Below are positions 6,454-13,681 of a DNA stretch of 13,681 nucleotides, one piece after another; the stretch's first letter is position 1, and each line of letters opens with the position of its first letter. The position numbers and the translations under genes are program-made. The notes beneath the pieces are model-generated. The model saw only the letters and a list, made by a program, of their open reading frames with translations. It searched no databases and was not told the origin of the DNA. The stretch lies in contig DIHI01000046.1 in NCBI GenBank assembly GCA_002420085.1, positions 1,576 through 15,256 of the forward strand, read 5' to 3'. Origin of the DNA: Lysobacterales bacterium UBA5700. Lineage in GTDB: Bacteria; Pseudomonadota; Gammaproteobacteria; Xanthomonadales; Xanthomonadaceae.

Positions 6454-8337
6454 ATGACCAAGCTCAATGCCAAGCCAAGCGCCGGCACCCCGCATTCGGG
6501 GCTGCGTCGTCGCGCTCTCGGCGCCGCCATCACCCTCGCGCTGCTCGGCGGGTTCGGTTCCGAGGCCCGCGCCTTTGAATTCGCCTCCGATAATGGTGAC
6601 TGGAGCGGCACCCTGGACACCACCATTTCCTACGGCGTCTCAATCCGCACCGAAGCGCCCGATCCCGACCTGATCGGCAAAGTGAATCTGAACCCGGCGG
6701 TCGGCCTGTTGCCGACCAGCCAGCAGATCAACGAGCCGGGACGGTTCTCGGTCAACAGCGACGACGGCGATCGCAACTACAGCAAGGGCAGCATCTTTTC
6801 GAACGCGGTCAAGCTGACCAGCGAACTCAGCCTGAACTACAAGGAAAACACCGGCGCCTTCGTGCGGCTCAGCTTCTTCTACGACTTCGAGAACGTGGAT
6901 CGCAATTCGCTGACCCCGATCGCCGAGGACCGAGCCGGCACCGAACTCGACTTGCTTGACGCCTTTGTCTTCCACAACTTTAGCGTCGGTGAGAAAGAAG
7001 GCAGTATCCGGGTTGGCCGTCAGGTGGTGAGCTGGGGCGAAAGCACCTTCATCCAGGGTGGCATCAACGTGATCAATCCCTTCGATGTCGGCAAGCTGCG
7101 CGTCGCCGGCGCCGAATTGAAAGACGCCTTCCTGCCCGTCGACATGCTCCAGGGCACGTTCAACGTCGCTGAAAATCTATCGGTCGAAGCACTGTATCTG
7201 ACCGAATTCGAGCAGACCGAGATCGATCCGCTCGGCACCTTCTTCAGCACCACGGACATCGCCTCCGACGGCGCCGAGTTCGCCATGTTGGGCTTCGGAC
7301 GGGTGGACGAGCCAGAGAACTTCAGGCGCTGCCAGCTTGGTTTGATCGCGCCCACCGATGTGGTCGCGTTGACCTCCTGCGGGGCAGCGTTTGCCCGCAC
7401 CCCGACCCGCTTCGCCAGCGAGACCGGGCAGTGGGGAGCTGCGGTGCACTACTTCGCGCCGGATCTGAACGACACCGAATTCGGTTTCTTCTACCTCAAT
7501 TACCACAGCCGCCTGCCGATCATCAGCGGCAACGCGATCACCACCAGCAGCCCGGCCAGTGGCCGCTACTTCCTCGAATACCCCGAGGACATCCACCTGT
7601 GGGGCGCGAGCTTCAACACCATGGTCAATGTGATTGGCCTGGCCGTACAGGGTGAAATCAGCCACCGCACCAACCTGCCATTGCAGATCGACGATGTCGA
7701 AGTGCTGTTTGCTGGGCTGACCCCGCTGAACGCTTTCCTGCCCTCGCCGGCGCTGCGCTTCAAGAGTCAGCTTGGCGAATTCGCTCCTGGCGAAGAGATC
7801 CGTGGTTTCGAGCGGCATAAAGTGACCCAGGCGCAAACCACGCTGACCAAGGTGTTCGGCCCAGAAAACTGGTTGCAGGCCGATCAGTTGGCGACCGTGC
7901 TCGAGGTGGGCGGGACCAATGTCTGGACCTTGCCCAAAAAGGGCATCCTGCGCTTCAACGGCGACGGCACCGACACCGGCGGCGGGCCGGACGAGACCAG
8001 CGGCGATTTGCGCAATCCGGTCACCCAGACCAAGGGCTTTGCGGACCGGTTTTCCTGGGGCTATCGCTTTGCCGCGCGGGCTGATTACAACAACGCGTTT
8101 GGCTCGGCGTTCACGGTTTCGCCGCGGGTAGCCTTCTCGCACGACGTGAACGGTATCTCGCCGGGTCCGGGCGGAAACTTCATCGAGAACCGCAAGTCGG
8201 CGACGGTCGGTGTCGAAACCACCTACCTGAGCAAATGGGCGCTGGACGTGGCGTACACCAGCTTCTGGGGCGCCGGCAACCGCAATCTGATCAGCGACCG
8301 CGACTTCGTCTCCTTCACCGCACGCTATTCGTTCTGA
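6454..8337 (+). CDS. DUF1302 outer-membrane beta-barrel protein
   Basis: This 627-residue protein has a long signal peptide (residues 1-40, basic LRRR, then a hydrophobic run, cut ARA|FEF) and ends in RYSF, the C-terminal phenylalanine that outer-membrane barrels show to the BAM machinery. The DUF1302 signature VGRQVVSWGES begins at residue 187 and is followed by FIQGGINVINPFDV and GAELKDAFLPVDML, as usual for the family; length is typical. Amphipathic alternating strands dominate the second half. Exactly two cysteines (293 and 309) occur, probably a disulfide in a loop. DUF1302 proteins commonly sit next to DUF1329 genes in clusters for hydrophobic compounds; a porin or channel role is inferred, not proven. 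The ribosome site GGAG (6441-6444) lies 9 bases before ATG. It shares a transcript with the lipase (20-bp gap) and DUF1329 (12-bp gap). Confidence 0.9.
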   Translation: MTKLNAKPSAGTPHSGLRRRALGAAITLALLGGFGSEARAFEFASDNGDWSGTLDTTISYGVSIRTEAPDPDLIGKVNLNPAVGLLPTSQQINEPGRFSVNSDDGDRNYSKGSIFSNAVKLTSELSLNYKENTGAFVRLSFFYDFENVDRNSLTPIAEDRAGTELDLLDAFVFHNFSVGEKEGSIRVGRQVVSWGESTFIQGGINVINPFDVGKLRVAGAELKDAFLPVDMLQGTFNVAENLSVEALYLTEFEQTEIDPLGTFFSTTDIASDGAEFAMLGFGRVDEPENFRRCQLGLIAPTDVVALTSCGAAFARTPTRFASETGQWGAAVHYFAPDLNDTEFGFFYLNYHSRLPIISGNAITTSSPASGRYFLEYPEDIHLWGASFNTMVNVIGLAVQGEISHRTNLPLQIDDVEVLFAGLTPLNAFLPSPALRFKSQLGEFAPGEEIRGFERHKVTQAQTTLTKVFGPENWLQADQLATVLEVGGTNVWTLPKKGILRFNGDGTDTGGGPDETSGDLRNPVTQTKGFADRFSWGYRFAARADYNNAFGSAFTVSPRVAFSHDVNGISPGPGGNFIENRKSATVGVETTYLSKWALDVAYTSFWGAGNRNLISDRDFVSFTARYSF

Positions 8338-8349
8338 GCGAGGCCAATC

Positions 8350-9714
8350 ATGCAAATTCGCAAGCAAAAGATGATCGCGGTCCTGATCGCCCTGGTGGCC
8401 GGCAGTAGTGCCAGCCTGGCGGGGGTATCGCCGGAACAAGCAGCCCGCCTGGGCCGGGATTTGACCCCGGTCGGCGCTATCAAGGCGGGTAACAGCGACG
8501 GCACGATCCCGGAATGGACCGGCGGCATCACCCGGCCGCCGGAGGGATACCGACCCGGTGAATTCCATCGGGATCCGTTCCGCGGCGACAAGCCGCTGTT
8601 CGCGATCACTCCGCAGAACTTCAAGGACTACCAGGCCAAGCTCAATGCCGGCCAGGTCGCGATGTTCGGGAAGTACAAGGATTTCAAGATGATCGTGTAC
8701 CCGAGCCGCCGCTCGGGTTCGTTCCCGCAGATTGTGTACGACACCAGTCAGAAAAATGCGGTGACCGCGAAATTGGTGTCCGACGGCGACGGCGTGGCCG
8801 GGGCCGCGATCGGCTTTCCGTTCCCGATCCCGCAGAACGGCAACGAGTTGATCTGGAACCACAAACTCAAATACAAGAGCACCGGCGGCATGCGCTGGGC
8901 CAATCAGGCGGCACCGACCGCGAGTGGCGCCTATACCCTGGTGCGGCTGCGTGAAGAATTTCTCGGTCCGTACTACAAGCCGGGCAATACCATCGAAAAC
9001 ATCAACGATGTCCTGCTGTACTTCTTCCAGGAAGTGGTCTCGCCGGCGCGCCTGGCCGGCAATGTGCTGCTGGTGCACGAAACCGTCAACCAGACCAAGA
9101 CGCCGCGCCAGGCCTGGGTCTATAACCCCGGTCAGCGCCGGGTGCGCCGCGCCCCGAACATCGCCTACGATAATCCGGGCACGGCTTCCGACGGACTGCG
9201 CACCAATGACATGACCGACATGTTCAACGGCGCCATGGACCGCTTCGACTTCAAGTTGACCGGTACCCGGGAGATGTTCATTCCGTACAATGATTATCTG
9301 GTGCATAGCGGCACGGTCAAATTGAAAGACCTGGTCAAGCCCGGGCATTTGAATCCCAACTACATGCGCTATGAATTGCACCGGGTGTGGGTGGTCGACG
9401 CCACACTGCGGCCGGGCAAGCGCCATATCAACAAGCGGCGTACCTTCTATCTGGATGAGGACAGCTACCAGATCGTCGCGATCGACCATTACGACAGCCG
9501 TGGCCAGCTGTGGCGTTACTCGGAAGCGGGGAGCATCAACTACTACGAAGTGCCCACCGTGTGGGCCACGGTAGAGACCCACCACGACCTGCAATCGGGT
9601 CGGTACATTTCTGGTTTGCTCGACAACGAGGAAGCGACCCCGGTCAACTTCGGCTTCCAGAGCACGCCCGAGAACTTCTCGCCGCAGTCGCTGCGTAAGC
9701 GCGGGATTCGCTGA
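8350..9714 (+). CDS. DUF1329 periplasmic protein
   Basis: This 454-residue protein has a signal peptide (about 1-24, cut SLA|GV) without a lipobox and contains no cysteine in the mature part, so it should be a soluble periplasmic protein. The family signature LTPVGAIKAGNSDGTIPEW begins at residue 38. Length and aromatic-rich strands in the C-terminal half (ELHRVWVVDATL, RRTFYLDEDSYQIVAIDHY) are typical of DUF1329, which I understand to be related to the LolA/LolB fold of periplasmic lipid carriers. A carrier of a hydrophobic ligand between the barrel and the inner-membrane pump is therefore a reasonable inference, with no direct proof. The ribosome site GAGG (8339-8342) lies 7 bases before ATG. 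It is the last gene before the hairpin at 9747-9787. Confidence 0.9.
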   Translation: MQIRKQKMIAVLIALVAGSSASLAGVSPEQAARLGRDLTPVGAIKAGNSDGTIPEWTGGITRPPEGYRPGEFHRDPFRGDKPLFAITPQNFKDYQAKLNAGQVAMFGKYKDFKMIVYPSRRSGSFPQIVYDTSQKNAVTAKLVSDGDGVAGAAIGFPFPIPQNGNELIWNHKLKYKSTGGMRWANQAAPTASGAYTLVRLREEFLGPYYKPGNTIENINDVLLYFFQEVVSPARLAGNVLLVHETVNQTKTPRQAWVYNPGQRRVRRAPNIAYDNPGTASDGLRTNDMTDMFNGAMDRFDFKLTGTREMFIPYNDYLVHSGTVKLKDLVKPGHLNPNYMRYELHRVWVVDATLRPGKRHINKRRTFYLDEDSYQIVAIDHYDSRGQLWRYSEAGSINYYEVPTVWATVETHHDLQSGRYISGLLDNEEATPVNFGFQSTPENFSPQSLRKRGIR

Positions 9715-9746
9715 CCAAATCGGCGGTTCGCGAGCGGATCTGGCAT

Positions 9747-9787
9747 CGGCCAGTCGTTCCAACCGGGGCGACTGGCCGTGTCGTTTT
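9747..9787 (+). terminator. Probable intrinsic terminator or attenuator between DUF1329 and YCF48-like genes
   Basis: Perfect ten-base arms CGGCCAGTCG (9747-9756) and CGACTGGCCG (9769-9778) can be extended inward by two C-G pairs and two T-G wobbles to a 14-pair stem closed by the tetraloop AACC (9761-9764). A moderately T-rich tail TGTCGTTTT follows on the plus strand. The stem is strong but the T run is imperfect, so partial read-through is likely. It begins 33 bases after the DUF1329 stop and would set the first three genes apart from the last two. Confidence 0.7.
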
Positions 9788-9843
9788 GGCCGTCTAGATT
9801 TTACGGGTGATGAGCTCGATCACCTCCCGATAACCGCCCCACC

Positions 9844-9849
9844 GGAGGG
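9844..9849 (+). promoter_or_regulatory. Ribosome binding site that decides the YCF48-like start
   Basis: GGAGGG lies 7 bases before ATG 9857 but only 1 base before ATG 9851. The second ATG is therefore the better start. A copy of CCTCC at 9823-9827 could pair with it and hide it. Confidence 0.6.
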
Positions 9850-9856
9850 AATGCAG

Positions 9857-10990
9857 ATGAGCGCGATGCGAATGCCATGGGTGATCCGACCCACCGTTGC
9901 CCTGGGGCTTGGGCTCGTTGCTGCCGGTCTGGCGCTGGCGGTGGCCTCGGCCGACGCCGAATTCGGCGTGCACTCGGCGCCGCTCGACGCGACCGACCCG
10001 GCGACACAGAACGCCGAGGTCATGCCACGCGCCAGCCACGCGATGATCCTCGACATCGCGGAAGCCAGTGATCGCGCCGTGGCGGTGGGGGAGCGGGGCA
10101 ATATCCTGCTGTCTGAGTCGCGCCGCGACTGGCGCCAGGCCGAGGGGGTGCCGACCCGATCCACGCTGACCGCGGTGGCCGCGGTCAATAATCAGGTCTG
10201 GGCGGTCGGCCACGACGGCGTGATCCTGCATTCCAGCGATGGCGGCCAGGTCTGGCAACGGCAACGTGCCGAGCCGTTCGATCCGGAGAGTGACAGCCTG
10301 CGTAGCGGCGCGCCGCTGCTCGACGTGCTGTTTACCGACGAGCTGCATGGAATGGCGGTCGGCGCCTATGCGCAGTTGCTGGTCACCGAAGATGGTGGCG
10401 AGCATTGGGTGCAGCGCAACGTGCTCGGCAAGACCGATGCCGAGATCGCAGCCGACGCCGACGCCGACGATACTGCGGTCAATGACGACACCGGCACGCT
10501 CGATCAAGACGATCTGGCTCTGGACGAAGAGACCGACCCGCATTTCAACGCGATCGCGCGTACCGGCGATGGCTCGTTTTTCATCGTTGCCGAGCGGGGT
10601 TCCGCGTTCCGCTCGAGCGATCAGGGGCTGAGCTGGCAGCGCATCCAGTTGCCGTACCAGGGCTCGATGTTCGGGGTGATTGGCTATGAGGGCCGCCACG
10701 TACTGTGCTTCGGCCTGCGCGGCAACGTCTACGAGAGTTTCGACCTGGGCAATACCTGGCATCGGCTGGATACCGAAACCAGCCTCAGCATTATGGGCGG
10801 CGCCGGCTTCGGCCAGGGCGGCGCCGTTCTGGTCGGCGCCAATGGATTGGTCTTGCGGCGCGAGGATGGCGGCAGCGACTTCACCGCCAGCGTTCATCCC
10901 GACGGCAACGTGCTGGCCGCGGTGATTGCTTTGTCCCCAGCGGAATTCGCCATCGGTGGCGAGACCGGTTTATCCATTTTCGGCCACTGA
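9857..10990 (+). CDS. YCF48/BNR-repeat beta-propeller protein, exported
   Basis: This 377-residue protein starts with an N-terminal export signal (hydrophobic residues 12-31, probable cut near Ala32-Ala34). The rest is a repeat propeller with Asp-box motifs SSDGGQVW (126-133), TEDGGEHW (177-184), SSDQGLSW (253-260), SFDLGNTW (294-301) and a degenerate EDGGSDF near 336, matching YCF48-type BNR proteins. YCF48 (HCF136) is an assembly factor of photosystem II in phototrophs; in heterotrophs, copies beside RND genes are common and their job is unknown. An assembly or docking scaffold for the pump is an inference. Unusual is an insert at residues 194-227 with 15 Asp/Glu out of 34 and no basic residue, placed between two propeller blades. 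The gene follows the terminator hairpin; no clear promoter was seen in the 142-bp gap. It lies 19 bp from the RND gene. Confidence 0.85.
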   Translation: MSAMRMPWVIRPTVALGLGLVAAGLALAVASADAEFGVHSAPLDATDPATQNAEVMPRASHAMILDIAEASDRAVAVGERGNILLSESRRDWRQAEGVPTRSTLTAVAAVNNQVWAVGHDGVILHSSDGGQVWQRQRAEPFDPESDSLRSGAPLLDVLFTDELHGMAVGAYAQLLVTEDGGEHWVQRNVLGKTDAEIAADADADDTAVNDDTGTLDQDDLALDEETDPHFNAIARTGDGSFFIVAERGSAFRSSDQGLSWQRIQLPYQGSMFGVIGYEGRHVLCFGLRGNVYESFDLGNTWHRLDTETSLSIMGGAGFGQGGAVLVGANGLVLRREDGGSDFTASVHPDGNVLAAVIALSPAEFAIGGETGLSIFGH

Positions 10991-11009
10991 GTGAGCGAGG
11001 GTTCCCGAT

Positions 11010-13517
11010 ATGGCAAAGATCAGCAAGGGTGAACAGGGTGCCTTCAGCCGGGGCCTGGAAAAACTGATATTCGAAAATCGTGGCGTCGTGCTGCTGTTGT
11101 TTACCGCGGTGACCGCGTTGATGCTGTTTTTCGCCCTGCAACTGAAGGTCGATGCGGGCTTCCGCAAGCAGGTGCCGCTCAAACACGAATACATGAAGAC
11201 CTTTCTCGATTACGAGAAGGAATTCGGTGGTGCCAACCGCGTACTGGTCGCAGTCGTGGCCAGGGACGGCAATATGTTCACCGCCGCTTACATGACCACA
11301 CTGGATCAGGTCACCGACGACGTGATGAACGTGACCGCGGTCGATAAATCGCGCACGCGCTCGATCTTCACGCCGAACGTGCGTTTCACCGAAGTGGTCG
11401 AAGACGGCTTCGCCGGGGGCAATGTGATCCCGGCCGACTTCACCCCGAAATCGCCCGGTTTTGCTCCGAGCGAGGACGACTTCAACAAAATCCGCGCCAA
11501 CATCGTCAAGGCCGGCATCGTCGGCCGACTGGTCGCCAAGGATTTCAGCGGAGCCATGGTCCAGGCCGAACTGGTGCCGGAAAGTACCGCGCCTGGAGGG
11601 AAGCTCGATTACCAGGGGATCGCCAAGCAATTGGAAGCGATCCGGCTCCAGGCCGAAGCGGCCAACCCGAACGCCAGCGTGCACATCATCGGTTTTGCCA
11701 AGATGGTCGGCGATATCAGCGACGGCGCGCGTTCGGTGATCAAGTTTTTCGGCCTGACCATCGCGCTGACCTGGCTGCTTTTGTTCCTGTATTCGACCTC
11801 GGGCAAGCTCGCCACGCTGACCGTGGCGGCGGCGTTCGTCTCGGTGATCTGGATGTTGGGCGCGCTGCGCCTGATGGGCTATGGCATCGACCCGATGAAC
11901 ATGCTCACACCATTTTTGATTTTTGCGATCGCGGTTAGCCACGGCGAGCAGATGATCAACCGCTTCCGCGGCGAGATCTTTTTCGGTGGCCTGGAGGATG
12001 GCTCGGTCGCCGAGCTGCGGGCGCGGGCCAAGGACAGTGTCGGCGCCTACCAGGGCGCGCGCAATGCGTTTCGCATGCTGTTGGTCCCTGGTGCGGTGGC
12101 CCTGCTCGCCGGCTGCATCGGCTTTGGCACGATCATGATCATCGACATCAAGATGGTCCGTGAGCTCGCGATCACAGCGACCATTGGCGTTGGCTTTACC
12201 TTGCTCACCGATTTGATCCTGCTGCCGGTCCTGCTCAGTTACACGCACCTGCGTAATCTCGACCGCAAGCGCGAATATCGGCTGCGCCAGCTGACCAAGT
12301 TCGATGTGATTTGGCGGTTTCTGGCGCGATTCAGCCGCCCGGCGCTGGCCCTGTTGATCATCGTTCTGGGGAGCACCGCCTGGTACCTGGCGCGCCAGGA
12401 AGGCAACAAGGTGATGGTCGGCGACGCCCAGAAAGGCGTGGCCGAGCTGCGCCCGAACGCCAAGTACAACCTCGATGCGGAAACCATCACCAGCCGTTTC
12501 GCGCTCGGCGTCGACATCATCAATGTCATCGCCGAGGCGGGGCCGTTCGCCTGTACCGAAAACCCGCGCGCGATGGAACTGATCGATCGCTTTGCCTGGC
12601 ATATGAGCAATGTCGAGGGAGTGCAGCAGGTGATCACGCTGCCGCAGATCGCCAAGATCATTTATGCCGGCTACAACGAAGGCAACCTGCGCTGGCGCGC
12701 GATCCCGCGCGATCCCAATCTGTTGCGGCAGTCCCTGCAGAACGTCGAAACCGATACCGGTCTGATCGACAGCCCGGAGTGCAAGGCGATGCCGATCATG
12801 ATCTTCACCACCGACCACCAGGCGACCACGATCGATCGCGTGGTCTCGGCGGTGAAGACCTTCCGCCAGGACAACGGCGCCGAGATCGTCGATTTTCGGG
12901 TCCGCCGCGAAGCCGCAGAAGCCAAGGCGGCGGAGGACGGCGAAGAGTTCCGCACCGATCAGGTCAATTTACGCCTGGCCACCGGCAACGTCGGCGTGAT
13001 GGCGGCGCAGAACGAGGAGGTCAAGGCCAAGGAGTTCGTGATCCTCGGCTGGGTGTTCGCGGCTGTCACGATCATGTGCCTGATGACGTTCCGGTCGTTC
13101 CGGCTGACGCTGTGCGTGATCATCCCGCTCGCGCTGGTCTCGGTCCTGGTCTACGCGGTCATGGCCTTCGTCGGCATCGGCCTCAAGGTCAACACGCTGC
13201 CGATGGTCGCGCTCGGCGCGGGCATCGGCGTGGACTACGGCATCTACCTGTTCAGCCGCATGCAGGAGTTCCTGCACCGCGGGCAGAACGTGCATGACGC
13301 CTACCTGGGCGCGCTGCGCGTCACGGGCGCTGCGATCTTCTTCACCGGCGTCACGCTCGCCATCGGCGTCGCGACCTGGGTGTTCTCGCCGCTCAAGTTC
13401 CAGGCGGACGTGGGCCTGATGCTGACCTTCATGTTCCTGGTGAACATGCTGGGCGCGATGATCCTGCTGCCCGCGCTGGGGGCGTGGTTGCTGCCGAGAA
13501 GCAAGGCGGGCGCGTGA
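11010..13517 (+). CDS. RND/MMPL-family inner-membrane transporter
   Basis: This 835-residue protein has the duplicated RND layout: one helix (25-43), a periplasmic loop (44 to about 243), five helices (246-262, 267-290, 297-316, 355-378, 386-411), then a second half with one helix (444-461), a loop with Cys515 and Cys591 that may be bonded, and five helices (677-694, 701-722, 730-749, about 771-792, 803-825). Helix ten carries GAGIGVDYGIY (Asp742, Tyr743), the usual proton-relay site of MMPL proteins. The matching spot in the first half reads IAVSHGEQM (His311), without the Asp. The size suits the compact 'predicted exporter' RND group that moves lipids or hydrophobic molecules and acts without a dedicated membrane-fusion protein. 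The ribosome site GAGGG lies 8 bases upstream. From about 12,975 on, codon use changes abruptly, so the C-terminal fifth may come from another source. Confidence 0.9.
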   Translation: MAKISKGEQGAFSRGLEKLIFENRGVVLLLFTAVTALMLFFALQLKVDAGFRKQVPLKHEYMKTFLDYEKEFGGANRVLVAVVARDGNMFTAAYMTTLDQVTDDVMNVTAVDKSRTRSIFTPNVRFTEVVEDGFAGGNVIPADFTPKSPGFAPSEDDFNKIRANIVKAGIVGRLVAKDFSGAMVQAELVPESTAPGGKLDYQGIAKQLEAIRLQAEAANPNASVHIIGFAKMVGDISDGARSVIKFFGLTIALTWLLLFLYSTSGKLATLTVAAAFVSVIWMLGALRLMGYGIDPMNMLTPFLIFAIAVSHGEQMINRFRGEIFFGGLEDGSVAELRARAKDSVGAYQGARNAFRMLLVPGAVALLAGCIGFGTIMIIDIKMVRELAITATIGVGFTLLTDLILLPVLLSYTHLRNLDRKREYRLRQLTKFDVIWRFLARFSRPALALLIIVLGSTAWYLARQEGNKVMVGDAQKGVAELRPNAKYNLDAETITSRFALGVDIINVIAEAGPFACTENPRAMELIDRFAWHMSNVEGVQQVITLPQIAKIIYAGYNEGNLRWRAIPRDPNLLRQSLQNVETDTGLIDSPECKAMPIMIFTTDHQATTIDRVVSAVKTFRQDNGAEIVDFRVRREAAEAKAAEDGEEFRTDQVNLRLATGNVGVMAAQNEEVKAKEFVILGWVFAAVTIMCLMTFRSFRLTLCVIIPLALVSVLVYAVMAFVGIGLKVNTLPMVALGAGIGVDYGIYLFSRMQEFLHRGQNVHDAYLGALRVTGAAIFFTGVTLAIGVATWVFSPLKFQADVGLMLTFMFLVNMLGAMILLPALGAWLLPRSKAGA

Positions 13518-13681
13518 GCCGGCTGGCGGCCGGCGTCGCGGTCATCCTCGCCTCACAGGCAGCCGCAGCGGACGATTGTCCGGGCGGCGGCGGGACGGCG
13601 GTCGGCTGCGGCAACGGCTTCCTCGAGGCCGGCGAGCAGTGCGACGACGGCAACGTCGCGGCCGGCGACGGCTGCAGCGCG
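13514..13681 (+). CDS. Secreted Cys-rich DUF4215/Myxococcus-repeat protein (partial, N-terminus only)
   Basis: GTG at 13514 overlaps the RND stop codon (GTGA) and opens 56 codons up to the window edge with no stop. The product starts with a short signal peptide (about 1-19, cut AAA|DD) and then shows CGNGFLEAGEQCDDGN followed by GDGCS, the signature of the Cys-rich repeat called DUF4215 or Myxococcus disulfide repeat. Such repeats occur in extracellular or surface proteins, often in several copies, stabilised by disulfides; the copy number here cannot be known. Translational coupling to the RND gene is suggested by the overlap. There is no strong Shine-Dalgarno site; AAGGCGGG (13503-13510) is a weak candidate. 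Codon use resembles the last part of the RND gene rather than the rest of the window. Confidence 0.8.
   Translation, partial: MSRLAAGVAVILASQAAAADDCPGGGGTAVGCGNGFLEAGEQCDDGNVAAGDGCSA

Noticed and set aside
7177..9762. 861-residue open frame on the minus strand across the DUF1302 and DUF1329 genes
   Set aside because: It lies opposite two confidently identified genes with signal peptides and family motifs. Its product is rich in Arg, His, Val and Gly with no recognisable domain, as expected for the complement of high-GC coding DNA.
10881..12818. 645-residue minus-strand frame across the propeller and RND genes
   Set aside because: Same antisense effect: His/Arg/Gln/Asp-rich low-complexity product, no domain, opposite a clear RND transporter.

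Overview
The window looks like a high-GC Gram-negative chromosome, probably a gammaproteobacterium and possibly near Xanthomonadales/Lysobacterales. The pointers are a secreted lysyl-endopeptidase-type protease, an outer-membrane lipoprotein lipase, a beta-barrel protein with a C-terminal phenylalanine, and strong G/C bias at third codon positions. The lineage call is an inference. No RNA genes, insertion sequences or CRISPR arrays were seen.

Left part (1-3892): two divergent genes share a 186-bp gap. On the minus strand, running off the left edge, is a secreted trypsin-fold serine protease of the Achromobacter protease I family, followed by a PKD-like and other C-terminal modules. On the plus strand is a Ycf46-type AAA+ ATPase. 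A 339-bp intergenic stretch follows, holding three inverted repeats and a plausible sigma-70 promoter.

Centre and right (4232-13517): five plus-strand genes appear to form one functional locus. They are a VolA/Pla-1-like lipoprotein lipase, a DUF1302 outer-membrane barrel, a DUF1329 periplasmic protein, a YCF48-like beta-propeller and an RND/MMPL inner-membrane transporter. The first three are tightly spaced (20 and 12 bp) and look like one transcript. A strong hairpin resembling a terminator then separates them from the propeller-RND pair (19 bp apart). Together the products span outer membrane, periplasm and inner membrane. The most economical reading is an envelope machine that hydrolyses an ester or lipid and moves a hydrophobic product across the envelope; the direction and substrate are unknown.

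Right edge (13514-13681): a GTG start overlaps the RND stop codon and opens a secreted Cys-rich protein with a DUF4215/Myxococcus-type repeat, cut by the window end. The last ~700 bp, beginning inside the RND gene near 12,975, have sharply different codon use. This points to recombination or an assembly chimera, so the link between the last gene and the cluster should be treated with caution.
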